64,000 nucleotides of DNA, from contig CM048753.1 in the NCBI GenBank assembly GCA_026315105.1, positions 72,952,147 to 73,016,146 on the forward strand, written 5' to 3'. The stretch is from Locusta migratoria. Lineage: Eukaryota; Arthropoda; Insecta; Orthoptera; Acrididae. Position 1 is the stretch's first letter, and each line of letters begins with the position of its first letter. The notes under the pieces were generated by a model, which was not told the DNA's origin, ran no database searches, and saw only the letters and a program-made list of their open reading frames with translations. Below are positions 1 to 10,640 of the stretch, piece by piece. A program made the position numbers and the translations under genes.

Positions 1-90
1 CTGAGGGGGCATTCGAACTCCCGATCGTAGTGGCCGTGCAGACCATGACTGTTGCGCCTCAGTCCCCTCGGCCACCGCGGCCGGGCCTGA
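1..90 (-). mobile_element. SINE-A, head fragment cut by the window edge
   Basis: The reverse complement carries the tRNA-derived SINE-A head: a GCGGTGGCCGAGG A-box region and a B-box-like GTTCGAATG. The tail half would lie before base 1. Confidence 0.85.
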
Positions 91-91
91 T

Positions 92-575
92 TTTTTTCCC
101 TGTATTTTTTTCTGTCTATTATTTCTTCTGCAGAGATATTTAGTTTCTTGAGGTCTTCCACGGTTTCCATTGCCCAGTTAGTTTTTATCATATTACTCAT
201 CACAATGTTAAAAATCTTCTTGATCAGCCTATTTTCATTCATCCTATAAATTTGTGGCCATAGAACTTTGTCCTTATTTTTCTGATGTTGTCTGTAATTG
301 TCTCTGTCTGTTTGTACAGTTCTTTTGTCGGTCTCTTTATCCAGATCCCCTGTCTCTGAACTGGCTCATAGATCGCCATTAGATTTTTCCTCTCTTGATT
401 TTCCATTTCCTTGATTTCCGTTCTTTCTCTGATTACTGTTGTTTCTGCGGCATACAAGGCTTCTGGTAAGACCACTGTTTTGTAATGTCTTAATTTGGCA
501 TTAACAGAGATACTTCTTTTATTGTACTGGTTCCATGTAAGACTGTAAGCTTTTTTTAGCTTTCTATTTACACCC
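92..575 (-). pseudogene. LINE-X: C-terminal part of a non-LTR retrotransposon ORF2
   Basis: On the minus strand the frame encodes the region after the reverse transcriptase domain of a non-LTR retrotransposon. Recognisable parts are LRHYKTVVLPEALYAAET, a central ERKNLMAIYEP, and FYGH followed after a one-base frameshift near 253 by RMNENRLIKKIF. A related copy on the plus strand at 24.7-25.25 kb supports the family. The RT catalytic part is absent, so this is a dead 3' fragment. Clade not determined. Confidence 0.7.
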
Positions 576-650
576 TAATATTCCAGCTACGCAGTCTGCA
601 AAATTCATTTATGCCAACGAAATTGCCATAGCGTCTCAACACAGAGATAT

Positions 651-3600
651 CCGTTGTTGCTGTTGTGGTCTTTCCACGCTACTCTGTACTGTGCAAGCAT
701 CGTCACATCAGTAGATGAGCGGCAACCTTTTGAATCTGCATACTGTATTCGTCCCTCAGTCTCCCTCTACGATATTTACCCACACTAATGCCAAGTTGAC
801 GATTACTTAATGTCTCAGAATGTGTCCCAGTAAAGTATCCCTTCTCTTAGTCACCATATAGCCTACCAGAAACTCCTTTTCTCCCCAATTCTGTTGAGCA
901 CCTCCTCATTAGTTACGTGATCTACCCATTTAATCTACATCGTTCGTCTGTAGAACCATATTACGAAAGCTTCTATCATATTTTTCTCTGAACTCCTTAT
1001 CGTCCACGTTTCACTCCACATACACTCCAGACAAGTACTTTGAGAAAGGACTACCTAAAATTTAAACTAATATTGGATGTTAACAAATTTCGCTTCTTCA
1101 GAAATGCTTTTCTTCCCACAACTATCTTCTTTATTCTAACATTACCTTACTAACTAAATAACAAAACTCATCTACTACTTTTATTGTCTTATTATGTAAT
1201 CTAATTCCTAGAGCCTCCCCTCATTTTCTGACACTACATTCAATTATCCTCGTTGTACTATTGTTAACGTTCCTTTCAAGACTGTCCATTCTATTTAATT
1301 GCTCTTACAGGTCCTTTGCTGTCTCTGACAGATTTGCTATGTCGTCAGCAAACCGCAAAGTTTTTATTCGCTCTCCGTAGACTCTAATTCACTTTTCAAA
1401 CTTCTCGTTGCATTCCTTTGTAGATTACTCAATGTACAGTTTGAACAACATTGGGGAAGGCTACAACACTGTCTTCCTCCATCCCAACCACCGCAATACT
1501 TTCGTGCCCTTAGACTCTAATAACTGCTGTCTGGTATTTTTACTAGTTGATTACAGCTCTTCGCCCCCTGTATTTTACCCTTCCTACCTTCAGAATCTGA
1601 AAAAGTGTATCCCAGGCAACATTGTCAAAAGCTTTCTCTAGATCCACAAATACTAAAAACGTAGGTTTGCCTTTTCTTCGCCTATCGTTTCAGATAATCC
1701 GTAATGTATTTCCTCCCACGTCCCTAAATTTCTCCTAAATCCAAACTGATCTTCCTCAAGGTCGGATTCCACCAGTTTTTCATTCGTTTGTAAATAATGC
1801 ATATTAGTATCTTGCAACCATGACTTACTAAGCTGATAGTTCCATAATTTTCACACTTGTCTGCACTTGGTTTCTTTGGAATTGTAATCACTATATTTTT
1901 CTCGAAATCGTAGGGTATTTCCCGTGTCTCATACATCTTGCGTACCAGATGAAACATTTTTCTCATGACTGGCTCTCTTAGCAATGACAGTTCAGGGGCC
2001 TTGTTTCAACGCAAGTCCTTCAGTGCTCTGTCATATTCTTCTCGCACTATCGTACCTCCCATCTCACCTTTCTCTACTTCGTCCTCCATTTCTAGAATAC
2101 TACCTTCAGGTTTACTTTCTTTGTACAGGCCTTCTATATATTCCTTCCACGTTGCAGCTTTCCCTTCTCTGCTTAGTATTGTTTTTCCGTCTGAGTTCTT
2201 GATATTCATACCTCTGATTTTCTGTCTCCAAATGTCTTTTTTACTTTCCTGTAGGCGGTACCTATATTTTCCCTAGTTATACATTCTTGTATGATCTGGA
2301 ATTTCTTCTCAAGCCACTCCTGCTTAGCCAGTCTGCACTTATGTAACCTCATTTTTCAGCTGCCTGTAATCCCTTTTGCCTGCTTCACTTGATTCATTTT
2401 TTTTTAAATATTTCCTCCTTTCATCAATTAAGTTTAGTATCCCCTGTGTTATCCAAGGATTTCTATTACGCTTTGTCCTTCTGCCTATATGATCCTTCTC
2501 CGTCTCTCGGAGCTACCCTTTCTTCTTCTACTGTATTACTTTCTTCCTTTTCAGCCAATCCTTGCTTAATGGTTATTCTGAAACTCTCAACCACCTCTGA
2601 TTCCTTCAATTTGTCCACGTTCCATCTTATTAATTTTCTACATTTCTATAGTCTCTTTAGTTTTAATCTACAATTTATAACCAATAAGTTATAGTCAGTG
2701 TCTATGTCTGCTCTTGGATATGTTTTACAATTTGAAACCTGGTTTCTTTGTCTTTGCTTTATCTTTATAAAGTCAATCTGATACCTCCCTGTGTCTCCTG
2801 GTCTATTCCACGTATTTAACCTTCTTTCATGATGATTGAACCAAGTGTTTGTTATGATGCTCTGCACAAAACTCTACCAGGCGATCTCGTCTTTCATTCC
2901 TTTTCCCCAGTCCATGTTCACCTACTACATTTCCTTTTCTTCCCTTTCCTATTTCTGAGTTCCAATCCCCTATCACAATTAAATTTTCTTCTCCTTTAGC
3001 GGTCTGAATAATTTCTTTTGTCTCCTCATACAGTTCTTCGATTATCTAATCAACGGCAGAATTAGCTGGCATATAAACTTGTACTACTGTGGTTGGCGTT
3101 GGCTTAGGTTCACTATGCTGTTCGTAGTAACTTACCCGCATTCCTATTTCTTATTTATTATTAGACCTACTCCTGCGTTACAACCAACAGATTTGTATTT
3201 ATAACCCTGCACTCACCTGACCAAAAATCCTATTCATCCTGCCACCGAATTTGACTTATCCCCACCATATCAAAATTTAACCTGTCCATATCTCTTTTCA
3301 AATTTTCTAACTTACCTACCCGATGGAGGCATAGAACATTGCACGCTTCGATCCGTAGAATGTCTGTTTTGTTTTTATTGATGACGACATCCGTCTGAGT
3401 AGTCCCCGCCTGAAGATCCGAATGGGGGACTATTTTATCTCCGGAATATTTTACCCAAGAGGATGTCATCATCATATATTCATCCAGTAGAGCTGCATGT
3501 CCTCGGGAAAATTAACGGCAGTACTTGCTCATTGATTTCTGCCCTTCGCAGTAACTGCATGCCAAAGTCACGTTAGCTGATGTTACAAGGCCAGCTCAGT

Positions 3601-3786
3601 CAATCATCCAGACTGTTGCCCCTGTAACTACTGAAAAGGCTGCTGCCCCTCTTCAGGAACCACACGTTTATCTGGCCTCTCCACAGATACCCCTCCGCTG
3701 TGGTTGCACCTCCGGTACGGTTATTTGTACCTCTGAGGCACACAAGCCACCCCACCTCGTCAATGTCTGTGGTTCAAGGGGGTGTG
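651..3786 (-). pseudogene. RTE-type LINE, nearly full length, degraded
   Basis: Reading the minus strand, 3480-3786 resembles a 5' leader. A broken AP-endonuclease follows: GKLENLKRDMDRL then GISQIRW near 3240-3340, and the C-terminal endonuclease block with KTYPRADIDTDYNLLV near 2650-2860. The expected catalytic Glu (SE-RW) reads Gln and the expected SDH reads TDY. The RT part follows, with PDFEKN and IPKKPSADKCENYGTIS at 1724-1984 and an FADD motif near 1340-1365. Many stops and shifts interrupt it. The 3' end lies near 651 in a GTT-rich stretch, as in the other RTE copies here (7.8, 20.9, 37.7 and 46.3 kb). Conserved order and fossil catalytic changes show an old, inactive but nearly whole copy. 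Confidence 0.85.
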
Positions 3787-4328
3787 GGTATGTCTGCATG
3801 TACATATTTTCGCTTGTTTTGAATGTTGTTTGACTTCACAGCACTTAGCACACCAAGTTGGCCAAAATCATACGTTATAAATACTGCTTTGGCCTAAATA
3901 AGATTTAGTGGTGTTATTTCTTCCATTCCGATAGTATATTATTACTTTTTACATCGCGGATTGAAACTCATAATATCACTTCTCCGCAGGTTATCCGGCT
4001 AAGCGAACTGACGTGATGGACAGTGTGAATTGGCCTTGTTGCGGTGTTATACAACGCTCCATCTGATTTATACATTCATATAAATTTTGTTGTTGCTGGA
4101 AGACACTACACAAACCTGCCACTAGCACCCATGCTTACAAATACGAACGCTGTGTCAAACATTGCCTCCGAATGAAACAGATGTAGTGGCAAGGAGGCTG
4201 TACTATTACTAGCTTACATTTCTCACTGCAGGAAACAGAAGAAAAGCGATTTCTTTGATCAATTTTAAGACGAGGCCTTAGATTTGAAGAAATATTCTAC
4301 TGAACGACATTCCCATTACACAACGTCC
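3787..4328. other. no gene recognised
   Basis: AT-rich DNA between the RTE 5' end and a C-rich tract. No reading frame, tRNA-like box or inverted repeat that I can support. Confidence 0.5.
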
Positions 4329-4500
4329 AAGGACGTAGCCAAAGGGGGGGTCTTGGGGGTCCGCCCCCCCCCATCACCTAAACGATAAAATACTACTCAA
4401 ACTTATCCTAAGGACAACACACACACTCATGCTCGATGGTGGATTCGAACCTTCTAACCTCCAAAGGGACTAAATGAAATAAGACACGACCTAGCTAGCA
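4329..4500 (-). repeat. G/C tract followed by a degenerate SINE-B-like fragment
   Basis: Runs of seven G and nine C lie at 4343-4372. From about 4405 the reverse complement shows a GGTTCGAATCC B-box-like core followed by the ATGAGTGTGTGTGTTGTCC tail seen in SINE-B at 14.5 and 24.2 kb. The head is not recognisable. Confidence 0.45.
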
Positions 4501-4914
4501 TGTAGTGAAACTGAATGTTATTGTTATCAGTCGAACGCCGAAAAAGGGATACGCTCTATCGACAGTCAACAAAGCTATCTATAGTTTTTAATTATCGATA
4601 CATCGATAACAGCATCATTGTTGGCCTTGTTACTCCATTACTGCTATGTTACGCACTACAGTTGAATGCTGCCGATGACGTTTATTTCTTTTGTGCTGTT
4701 AAGATAAGTTTCCAATTAAATATTGATATAGAGCTCATACTTCCGAAAGAGGTAAACATCAAAGGGTTGCCAATATTTTCTTGTTTTCGGTGGCAATAAC
4801 TTCAACGTAACATCTTTGTTTGGAAAACTTGCATCTAGAATGGTACGATCTCTATGAAACTCCCTGTAATCACACAATAGGCTGTGATTACGCAGAGTTT
4901 CCCGGCGTATTATT

Positions 4915-5015
4915 TGTTGATATTCATGTGGGGTTTCTAGCCGGATTGTAGAGTCATCTAGACACAATGTTTCTGAGGACCACCTGGCCGCCATCTTCAG
5001 GTGATATGAACTAGA
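4915..5015 (-). mobile_element. PLE1 terminal fragment, inverted relative to PLE1 coding part
   Basis: This ~100-bp stretch is the reverse complement, with scattered differences, of 6905-7010. It contains CCTGAAGATGG, AGAAACATTGTGTCTAG and a CCGGCTAGAAACC block. It lies directly upstream of and opposite to the plus-strand GIY-YIG frame. Inverted terminal copies at a truncated 5' end are known for Penelope-like elements. CUGAAGA, GAAAC and GUC occur in hammerhead order, but stem I does not pair well. Confidence 0.6.
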
Positions 5016-5028
5016 ACACATGAAGTTA

Positions 5029-5594
5029 GTGTTTAAGGACGATGGGTACACAGAAGACAGATCCTTCATGCCATGCAGACTGGGCCATCGCCAGAACCAG
5101 AAGAGGACCAATGCAGATCAGTTGCTTTCCTTCCGTACGCCGGAAATGTGTCTTCAAAAATTGGAAGGATTTAAAAAAAGTTTAATATAAAAAGTGTGTT
5201 TCGACCACCTGCTAAGACTAGGGCTCTTCTTGGCTCAGTTAAAGACGATTTGGGGCTGAGAAAACCCGGTGTTTATAAGATTCGTTGCCACTGTGGGGAA
5301 GCATATATGGGACAAACGATTCGCACGGTTAATGATCAATGCACCGAGCACCACAGACATACACGTTTGTTACAACCTGACAAGTCTGCCGAAGGACACA
5401 GAATGGAGTATGACGAAACACGTGTACTTGCTTCTGCGTCTCGCTATTGGGAATGCGTTTTAAAGGAATCTATTGAGATTAGGTTGGCGGAAGATTTAAT
5501 AAATCAAGATAAGCGGTTCCCTCTGAGTAACCTGTGGAATCCGGGTTTGTCTAATCTTAAAAAAAAAACAGCGCACTCTCTTCTCCAGATGTGA
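5029..5594 (+). pseudogene. PLE1: Penelope-like element, GIY-YIG endonuclease C-terminus
   Basis: The frame at 5196-5594 (132 codons) encodes the linker-plus-endonuclease end of a Penelope-like retroelement. FRPPAKTRALLGSVKDDLG leads into the GIY-YIG core GVYKIRCHCGEAYMGQT, then RTVNDQCTEHHRHTRL (the expected catalytic Arg region is altered), QPDKSAEGH, KESIEIRLAEDLIN and LSNLWNPGLS. Homologous coding continues upstream from 5029 but is broken by a one-base deletion and stop near 5168. The RT domain is missing, so the insertion is 5' truncated. In this family the nuclease makes the target nick that primes reverse transcription. Confidence 0.85.
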
Positions 5595-5689
5595 CAACTA
5601 GAGCATGTGAGCGATACATCGTTCCTGCCAGTTTTCTCACCAGCTGCTTGCGGCAGAGGACGCAGCCACGACTCCTTGGTAGTCTTGTC

Positions 5690-6603
5690 TAGTTCGGGAA
5701 CGAACTAGTTCGGAAGAGCGCTCCCACAGGCGAACTACGCGAACTAGCTGACAGATGCCTCGCCTCTTAGTTCGTCCGCTCCTTTTCCAAAGACTGACGG
5801 GTAACAGCGAGAGGACGCGAGAGCGCGCAGAATCGCGTGATTCCCTTCTGCCAGTTGCCGTCATTTCGAGCTGAGATGCAGCTCAGCTGTAGTTTTAGTA
5901 GCGGTAGCAAAAGCCAAAACGAGCGGACGAACTAAAAAGAGCGACGTACTTCGCGGCCGAGCTGCCAACTAAAAGGAGAGCTACCGGTCGCAAACTAAAA
6001 TATGCGCGATAGGTCGCGAACTAAAATATGCGTGATAGATCGCGAACTAAAATATGCGTAGTGGGTCGCGAACTAGAATATGCGCGATAGGTCGCGATCT
6101 AAGATATGCGTGATAGGTCTCGAACTAAAATATGCATAATAGGTCTCGAACTAAAAGATGCGCAATAGGTCGCGAACTAAAAGATGCGCAATAGGTCGCG
6201 AACTAAAATATGTGCGATAGGTCGCGAACAGAATTAAAAATCACGTGTTTGCCTTCTGCTGATGAGAGGTTACCGTCTGCCTGCTAGATTACATAGTGCA
6301 GTACTACAAAAGTCTACTTTGAAGTATTCTGCACTCTGCAATATCTGACTAATAAATTCCATAATGCCAAGATATATAGAGATAACTCTAAAAGGCGACA
6401 AATTATCCGCAAACTGTTTCTTTTGGTTTGCGTGATATCGTTAGCGGCTCAAGCAGCAAGCGCATGAAGCAGCTAGGTGGGGGAACTTTTCCCTACATCT
6501 GCATGCGCAGACCACGCCGCTCAGCCGTCACTGGGATCGGACGAACTAAAAGAACGAAGTACTTCGCGGCAGAGCGCTCCCGATCGCGAACTATTATTCG
6601 CTA
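5690..6603 (+). mobile_element. Element carrying a 26-bp minisatellite, copy 1
   Basis: The stretch is full of GAACTA/TAGTTC words and contains the 26-bp array. A rearranged second copy lies inverted at 14.6-15.17 kb, sharing the left part (GAACTAGTTCGGAAGAGCGC), the array and the right part (AAAAATCACGTGTTTGCC). No transposase frame is visible. An internal minisatellite would fit a Helitron-like or foldback element, but no diagnostic ends were found. Confidence 0.55.
5987..6230 (+). repeat. 26-bp minisatellite, 9.4 units
   Basis: Units of the type GTCGCGAACTAAAATATGCG plus CGATAG repeat in perfect 26-bp register from 5987 with substitutions only. The last unit is cut at 6230. Confidence 0.95.
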
Positions 6604-6803
6604 GCCGGCCGCGGTGGCCGAGGGGATTGAGGCGCTCCAGTCACGGTCCGCACGGCCACTGCGGTCGGGGGTTCGAATCCCCCCTCGGACATGGATATTT
6701 GTGCCGTCCGTAGTCTTACCTAGTTCATAAGTAGTTTGTAAGTTTAGGGACTGATGACCCCGTAGTTAAGTCCCATAGACTCTACAAACATTTGAACATT
6801 TTT
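6604..6803 (+). mobile_element. SINE-A, full length
   Basis: Complete copy from GCCGGCCGCGGTGGCCGAGG to the TTTGAACATT tail, with a GGTTCGAATCC B box. Flanked by TATTATTCGCTA (6592-6603) and TATTATGCGCTA (6804-6815), an 11/12 target-site duplication. Confidence 0.95.
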
Positions 6804-6815
6804 TATTATGCGCTA

Positions 6816-7010
6816 GTCTACTCTCTGGCGAACGCGCCATTAGTACTTGGCTGCGTATATAAGGCCGCCGATCACGGCAAGACTTCAGTTTCCAACGAGA
6901 CTCAGCAGCATTTATATTACCTGAAGATGACGACCAGGAGGTCCGCAGAAATATTGTGTCTAGGTGACTCTACGATCCGGCTGGAAACTCGACATGAATA
7001 TCTCACAATA
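6816..7010 (+). mobile_element. PLE1 terminal region with promoter
   Basis: Shares its second half with the inverted copy at 4915-5015. The first half carries a TATA-type box and GC-rich flanks. It looks like the pseudo-LTR of the Penelope-like element whose coding end lies at 5.0-5.6 kb. Confidence 0.55.
6856..6863 (+). promoter_or_regulatory. TATA-like box in the PLE1 terminal repeat
   Basis: TATATAAG, followed about 30-40 bases on by a CAGTT-type initiator-like word and, about 60 bases on, by the CCTGAAGATGAC motif. Confidence 0.45.
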
Positions 7011-7509
7011 GGCTGTTTTCGTTTGGCGCTAGAAGACCAGAGCAGCGTTTTGCCCGGAAATGGCGCACACGACTGTTTTGTTTATGACAGCATGTTATTC
7101 TAAGCACGGTTTCATGCTGTTCCGAGATTTTGACGTCAAATGTATCTGTCGTTAGTTCTTCCTTCATCTGCTTGGCATAACCACGCTGGCTTCTCAGGTT
7201 ATATATTTTTGTCGAAGATCTCTTCTCTGTGAGCACTGATTCGAACAATTTGACAGTAGAATCTCAGCCGTCCCTCCCTTGCTTCCATGTCTTCTACCTG
7301 CACCCTCAGGGTTCTTCGGTGAGTACGTGAGTGACAAGCACAGAGTCCCGACCTAATGCAATCTTTCTTCTTCCTTTCCTCCCTGTTCTGCTTTTCCTTT
7401 CCTCTCTCCTCCTTTCCTATCCTCATTCCTTCCCCTCCACACCGGGGGACTGATAACCTCAGTAGTTTAGCCCCCTATCCTCAACAAAGTATTCCTCATT
7501 CTACTTTCT
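7011..7509. other. no gene; a SINE-tail-like scrap
   Basis: Pyrimidine-rich DNA (7355-7440). A CCGGGGGACTGATAACCTCAG word at 7442-7462 recalls the GGGACTGATGACC tail of the SINEs but has no head. Confidence 0.35.
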
Positions 7510-7690
7510 CACATATTGCCTTGATCTCAATCTGTAGTTTCCATTTACTGTAATTGCACCGTAGATTCTTCGTAACAACCTCCTCTCGAATTTCAAAAGC
7601 TTTTCCAGGCTTGTTAAGGTTGCCGTTCCTATTCCACAAAGTATTACTGGCTTAACCACAACATTATAGTGCTATATTTTTTGCGTTTAC
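7510..7690 (-). pseudogene. LINE ORF2 C-terminal scrap
   Basis: One minus-strand frame reads VVKPVILCGIGTATLTSLEK then FERRLLRRIYG. This matches the post-RT region of non-LTR elements (the conserved Y-G-E-TWTLT and ERK-LRRIYGP segments). It is about 60 codons long. Confidence 0.6.
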
Positions 7691-7802
7691 GGACAATTTC
7701 TTTTCATTTAAAATAGATGTTTGTAGTGATGAAGTTTAGTTTCTCCATTTTCTATTGTAGCTTTTTCAGATAGAATGTTGGTTATAATTTCTGCAAGGTA
7801 TT

Positions 7803-8548
7803 TTACCTGTTTTGAGAATGAGGATGAAATAGGACACACTATACAGGGAGATGAATTTGGCAGAGCACTGAAAGATCTAAGTCTAAACAAGGCCCCTGGA
7901 GTAGACGCCATTCACTCAGAGCTACTGAAGTCTCTGGGAGAAGCAGCCATGACAAACCTGTTTCACCTGGTGTGTAAGATGTATGAGACAGGTGAAGTAC
8001 CCCCAGACTTTAAGAAAAATGTTATAATCCCCATTCCAAAGAAAGCAGGTGCAGACAGGTGTGAAAACTACAGAACCATCAGTTTAATAAGTCATGGTTG
8101 CAAAATATTAACACGAATTACATACAGAAGGATGGAAAAGCTGGTAGAAGCCGACCTCGGGGAAGATCAGTTTGGGTTCAGGAGATATGTAGGAACAAGA
8201 GAGGCAATACTCACTTTACGGCTTATCCTAGAAGATAGATTAAGAAAAGGCAAACCTACATTTCTAGCTTTTGTAGATTTGGAGAAGGCTTTTAACAATG
8301 TTGATGGGAATAAACTCTTTCAAGTTCTGAAGCAAGCAGGAATAAAATATGGAGATCGTAAGGTTATTTACAGCTTGTACAAAACCCAGACCACAGTTAT
8401 TAGACTCAAAGGTCACGACAGGGATGCAGTGGTTGGGAAGAGAGTAAGACAGGGTTGTAGCCTTTCTCCTATGTTATTCAATTTGTACATTGAGCAAGCT
8501 ATAAAGGAAAGCAAGGAGAAATTTGGAGAAGGAATCAATGTTGTAGTT
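7803..8548 (+). pseudogene. RTE-type LINE, reverse transcriptase fragment
   Basis: About 245 open codons from the RTE family. They hold the N-terminal RT segment (ALKDLSLNKAPGVDAIHSEL), IPIPKKAGADRCENYRTIS, DQFGFRRYVGTREAI, motif A FVDLEKAFNNV and motif B RQGCSLSPMLFNLYIEQA. The second Asp of the motif A consensus (AFD) is Asn. The frame breaks off at about 8548, before the FADD active-site motif, so the protein could not be catalytic. The joined downstream DNA is a tRNA-like dimer. Confidence 0.88.
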
Positions 8549-8565
8549 AGACAGTTCTGAGGCGC

Positions 8566-8850
8566 CTTAATCGCTACTGGTGCGGTGGTGTAGTGGAAGG
8601 ACGTCTGCCTAGTAAGTATGGAGGGCGCGTTCGATTCCCAGCCGCATCACAAATTTCTATTGAATGCTTCATCTTTAATGTCTTTGACTTAGACTATTGC
8701 GAGGCTCCTTATCCGCTAGTGGTGTGGTGGTCTAGTGGAAAGACGTCTCCCTAGTAAGCATGGAGGTCTGGGCTCGATTCCCGACTGCATTACAAATTTT
8801 AATTCATTGCTTCACCTTTATCTTTAATGTCTTTGACATGCTCGATATGA
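8566..8850 (+). repeat. tRNA-like dimer (two ~141-bp tandem units)
   Basis: Two head-to-tail units share GGTGGT.TAGTGGAA.GACGTCT, a GTTCGATTCCC or CTCGATTCCC B box and an ACAAATTT..TTAATGTCTTTGAC tail. The first unit's acceptor arms (TGCGGTG/AGCCGCA) nearly pair, but the T and anticodon stems do not. I read them as SINE-type tRNA relics rather than functional tRNA genes. Confidence 0.65.
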
Positions 8851-8869
8851 AAAACAGTCTCTGTGTTAG

Positions 8870-9640
8870 TAAATTTCTATTTGCAAGTTCTGACACTTAT
8901 CTGCTCTTGCTGTCATAACGCTAGTGAGCGCAGCTCTAATCCCAACGGCGGCCAGCAGTGTGTAATTATTGTCGCCTTCAAAGCCGCGAGCTCATCCATT
9001 ACGCAGCGCGTCTGAAAGCCTTTCGACAAAAGGCGTGTGCAGTGATCGTGGACACGCAGTCGAGGATTGCCGACGCGAAGGGGCGGTGGTGAGGAGTTGT
9101 AAAGACCTTGGAAACAGGGGTTTGGGGTCTGTGAAGGGGTGGGAAAGGCCCAGGAAGGGGTAGGAGGGGTAGACGGGAGGTGTTTGCGTGCCAAGTGCGG
9201 ACCGCGCCGCACGCCAAGCAGATAAGCGGCGTTGCCGGCTTTGATCTGCAAAGTGGCAGCCACGGCTCTATTCATTAGGCGGCGTGCGACCTAACTGGCC
9301 AGAGGCACGCGCCTGAAGTCGTTTCGGCCCATCAGCCGCTGCGACAACATCAGCAGAAGGCGGTAATGACAGGGCGGCCTGCGGCCTGGAGTCGTTAGGT
9401 GGCGGCCGTGGGCGGTCCCCGTTTTCACTGCCCGGAAGTAGCGGCGACACGCATCGTTTCACGCGCGCGAGCGTCGGCGTGCTAAGACCCGTTTCACACG
9501 AGGCCGAGCACCTGGATGCATTGAGCCAATTCTTGCAGCTGGTCTTTGGCGCACAAAGTTCTGCTCACTGCAACATCTAAACTGTCTTCTTGCAAATCTC
9601 TGCAGCTTTAATGTCCTGTCATTACGTTACCAGTCATTGA
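8870..9640. other. CpG-rich unassigned stretch
   Basis: Unusually GC- and CpG-rich for the window, mainly 8935-9490. Several short frames arise from base composition alone. No recognisable protein. Could be a CpG-island-type regulatory region. Confidence 0.35.
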
Positions 9641-9721
9641 TTGATTGATTAGTGATATAGGGCGCTCAACATCGAGGTCATCAGCGCCCGCGTAACCAGT
9701 CATTGCATAACCAATAGTCAA

Positions 9722-10640
9722 TACGGATTCAGAAAGTATCGCTCTTGCAAAACACAGCTTGCCCTTTCCTTTATTCACATGTAGTGTTGAGTGCCATCGA
9801 CAAGGGATCTCAAATCGATTCCATATTTCTGGATTACAGGAAGTTTTTCTCTTTTTTTTTGTGCTTATGGGATTTAAACTACGTGGTCATCAGTCCCTAA
9901 ACTTACAAACTACTTATCAACTACTTTATACTAATGACGGCACAAATATCCATGCTCGATGGGGGATTCAAACCCCCGACAGTAGTGGCCGTGCAGACCA
10001 TGACTGAAGCGCCTCAGTCTCCTCGGCCACCACGGCCGGCTTTCAGGAAGACTTTTGACACTGTACCTCACAAGCGGCTTCTTATGAAATTGCGTGCTTA
10101 AGGAATATCTCCCCAACTGCGTTTTATTGGCAGAACCCTTAAAAGATGCAACAGAACTACTAAAGAGACTGTATGCACTACGCTTCTCCGTCCTTCTTTG
10201 GAGTATTGCTGCCCAGTGTAGGATCCTTATGCGGTGGGTTTGCCAGAGGACATCCACAGAGTTCAAAGAAGGACAGCTCGTTTTTGTATTGTCACGATAC
10301 AGTGGAGACAGCGTCACGGAAATGATACAGGACCTAGGATGTGAATCATTACAAAAAATTCGCTTATCGCTGTGTCGTGGGCTATTTACGAAACTCCAAT
10401 CGCAAACATTCTCCTCCGAATGAGAAAATATATTGTTGACTCCCACCTACATAGTTATAAATGATCATCAGAATAAAATACGAGAACGGAGAGATTCAGG
10501 TATTATTTCTTCCCGCGCGCTATTGGAGAATTGGAATGGGAGATGAATAGTATAATGGTGGTTCGATGAAGCGTCAGCAAGGCACTTAAATGTGGTTTGC
10601 AGAGTATTCCTTGTAGATATAGAAGGATCAGAGCACCACA
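9722..10640 (+). pseudogene. LINE-J (jockey/CR1-type) fragment with internal deletion and nested SINE
   Basis: Matches the intact LINE-J copy at 33.5 kb. CAAAACACAGCTTGCC starts the homology, motif A (KTFDTVPHKRLLMKL) follows the SINE, and the thumb/C-terminal region (RVLLAEP and shifted frames) runs to the AAGGCACTTAAATGTGG 3' end. At about 10107 the sequence jumps from the fingers to the thumb, losing roughly 450-480 bp that include motif B and FADD. SINE-A splits motif A at 9844-10040. Confidence 0.85.
9844..10040 (-). mobile_element. SINE-A inserted in LINE-J
   Basis: Full-length minus-strand copy. Flanked by TTACAGGAAG (9834-9843) and TTTCAGGAAG (10041-10050), a 9/10 target-site duplication inside the RT coding sequence. 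Confidence 0.92.

Noticed and set aside
4716..5111. 131-codon minus-strand frame
   Set aside because: It runs across the inverted PLE1 end and opposite the PLE1 coding strand, and no domain is visible.
5987..6230. Regular 26-bp repeats that could suggest a CRISPR array
   Set aside because: Units are contiguous with no spacers, and the setting is a eukaryotic transposon landscape.
8580..8650. Possible functional tRNA gene
   Set aside because: The T stem and anticodon stem do not pair, and the unit is tandemly duplicated with a SINE-like tail.
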